Shown here piece after piece: positions 62,011-64,000 of a stretch of 64,000 nt of DNA. The first letter of the stretch is position 1. Every line of letters begins with the position of its first letter. The stretch comes from Ptiloglossa arizonensis (taxonomy: Eukaryota > Arthropoda > Insecta > Hymenoptera > Colletidae), in the NCBI RefSeq assembly GCF_051014685.1, contig NC_135058.1:7726811-7790810 (forward strand), written 5' to 3'. The translations under genes and the position numbers were made by a program. Below the pieces are notes generated by a model. It was given only the letters and a program-made list of their open reading frames with translations. It was not told the origin of the DNA and did not search any database.

Positions 62011-64000
62011 ATTTCGTAGCCGGTGTTGCGCGCCGAAAGATTAGTAATCGTGTGCTCGATCCCGTAAAAAAGAGAAAAAAAATGAACCGCGAACCACCCG
62101 CTCGAAATAAACAGCGCGAAAAATGTCGCGAACGCGGAAAACAGAAAAATATAGACGGGACGATCGTGACCCGGTATACCATCGACGCATTCGATTACGC
62201 GACATGGAAACGGGACGGCCGTCGGTGCCTCGAATTCAGCGTAACTGTTCTCGGATAAATGCAACGGCCTTGATAACGATCGGGATTATTCAGCTGACTG
62301 AATGCGGCACAGAGGCGGCAGCAACGGTAGCGGCGGATTGTGCGCGACTTGTTCGACCAGAAATGAAAGAGCAACTTCGCATGACCGGAACGCTGGCGGT
62401 AGTCGTATTTAAAACCAAAAAGGTAAAAAAAAAAAGAAAAAAAAAGAAAAAAATAGACGAGGGAAGCAACGATGGAGGACCGGGAGGAGGGTGGATCGCG
62501 AGGTTTAAACGTTTCGCGTTGAAAAGTGGTAGGGAGGGGGCTTACGGTGTAAGTGTCACTCTTTCGAGGGAGAATTAACCGGAGAATAGTTAGCAATGAG
62601 CAGTTACCCGGTAACGACGTTCAGAAGGGGATGGAGGAACGAACGGATAGGGGTGGCGAAGAATGAACGAGGGAAGGTGAAACCCGCGCTGCCTTTTATT
62701 CCCTTCGCGAAGTGGCGCGAAACGCGGTGAACAGCACTCGCTGCTAGACCAAGGAGAAACCGGGCTGGTTCTATCCTAGAGGAAATTCCAAGGGTGATGG
62801 AAATTATCGCGGCCCACCACCATTCCGGAAGCCATGCGCAAATATTCGCGGGAGATGCGTTTAGCGAGACGCTGCGAGAAATTTTCATCCAGGCAGCACG
62901 AGAATTTTATAACATTTCCTCTCGTGGCTGCGCGTTCCTCGACCGTATTGGTTCGAGATTACTTTTAACCCGTTCCTCGTCGCGTTGATTTCGCGGAGAA
63001 TCGCCGACGTAACTAATTTACGAGGTTAACGCGGGGAGAGACTTCTTTCGTTCGCGATACCTTGAAGATATTTTACACTTTGCCACGGTGTTCACCCGCG
63101 AGACTCCGATTCGCAGGGCGAAGCTCGCGTGCGCGACGTGGAGAGAATTTTTAAGTAAATTTTCTAAAATCCAACGGGAGAGGATCGGGGAAATTGTGGG
63201 TATACGTTACTCGGAGGAACGGGTAACGATGGTTTCGTTGGAGTAAATAAGCCACGCGAGAGATTCGATGTTTGTTCTTTCTTTTTTTCTTTATCGTTTA
63301 GTACGGTTTCGGGTAATATTGAGAGCACTTCTGTGAGGTTAAACGATAACGAGAGTCACTCGGAGTGGTACGATCTTCGAGGAAGACGAATGAACAAATT
63401 ACTCGTTATAAGAACGGACAATGGTAAATTATTCCGATAGGGTTGATTCGTATGCATACTATATCTCCAAATTCTTTGACTCTGTTAGATCACTCTGCTC
63501 CTCGATGAATAAACATGGAATGCAAATTTGCTGCAGGTACGCTTTACTACGAGAGGGGATTGTCGAGTTATTACACTTGCCTTTTCTAATAGAGAAAATT
63601 AGTCGAGTAAGGAACAGAGGTAATACCGAAACAAATCTATTTCGCATCGAGTAACGTTATGTTTTATAAGTACGCCTTAAAGAAAAGTCCATTTAGACTA
63701 TAAAAGATAATCATCGATACCCATGGACCGATTTTGCTCAGAATCGAATCAAAAACAAATTTTATTCTTTCAAAAGTCGAAACGTACTCAAGAGATCTTG
63801 ATTAAAATACTTTCCTCCCTTATAAAAAGAAACTCGATTCTATTGGAATAAAGATCAACGTCTACAGAAATTTCCCCTGTTCTTAAATATATAAAGTCTA
63901 ATCTTTAAAACGTTCCACACCCCTCGATGCAACCGAATACGAGTAAAGATCGAGCTCCGTTGAGTTAATGTCTCGAGTCGAGTGTGTTACATGATAAAGG
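62011..64000 (+). other. No gene seen up to the window edge
   Basis: It contains an A/G-only tract (62427-62460) that produces a lysine-rich frame, and GC-rich sequence to about 63200. A frame after GCTGCAG at 63530-63536 would fit the TMTC1 phase and runs about 39 codons to a stop, but its residues show no TPR pattern and the acceptor is unremarkable. Nothing is supported. Confidence 0.5.

Noticed and set aside
62123..62578. A 151-codon lysine-rich frame
   Set aside because: The lysine block is a translation of an A/G-only tract (62427-62460), and the rest has no recognisable motif.
63538..63652. A possible TMTC1 exon after GCTGCAG near the right edge
   Set aside because: The phase fits, but the acceptor lacks a pyrimidine tract and the product has no TPR pattern or similarity to the TMTC1 C-terminus.

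Overview
The window looks like insect nuclear DNA. It has spliced genes with GT-AG introns, one intron of about 37 kb, no operons and no bacterial signals. It is very rich in CpG and in TCG/CGA triplets. Together with a clear insect-type TMTC1 orthologue this suggests Hymenoptera, perhaps a bee or wasp; the order is inferred from composition and gene content and not proven. The CpG richness thins out stop codons, so many meaningless open frames of 60-200 codons occur on both strands.

Two genes can be supported. (1) On the minus strand, 1-7290 holds a two-exon gene for a very large secreted acidic protein. Exon 1 (7232-6921) encodes a signal peptide and a short basic linker and ends in a consensus donor. 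A 1.4-kb intron follows. Exon 2 is one unbroken frame from about 5475 to the left edge, 1,825 codons, with no stop and no cysteine codon that I could find. The product is at least 1,929 residues, rich in E, D, N, S and R, apparently disordered, with five 33-34 residue repeats near residues 1146-1309. I recognise no known family; it is the best candidate for something undescribed. (2) On the plus strand, six exons between 8719 and 51937 join in perfect phase into 292 codons of TMTC1, a membrane protein of the endoplasmic reticulum that O-mannosylates cadherins. They cover the last membrane segments and several TPR repeats. The 5' exons must lie left of the window, and the 3' end lies in or beyond the last 12 kb.

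Layout: 1-7290, minus-strand giant gene, apparently nested inside a TMTC1 intron; 8719-11674, three TMTC1 exons; 11675-49101, a 37.4-kb TMTC1 intron with no gene I can support but with several short tandem arrays (units about 14, 161, 165 and 172 bp) and a long foldback at 41.3-41.9 kb; 49102-51937, three more TMTC1 exons; 51938-64000, intron or downstream sequence with a possible alternative terminal exon, two more small tandem duplications and simple repeats. The two genes overlap in position but nothing in the sequence shows that they act together. No tRNA, rRNA, CRISPR array or intact transposon gene was seen.
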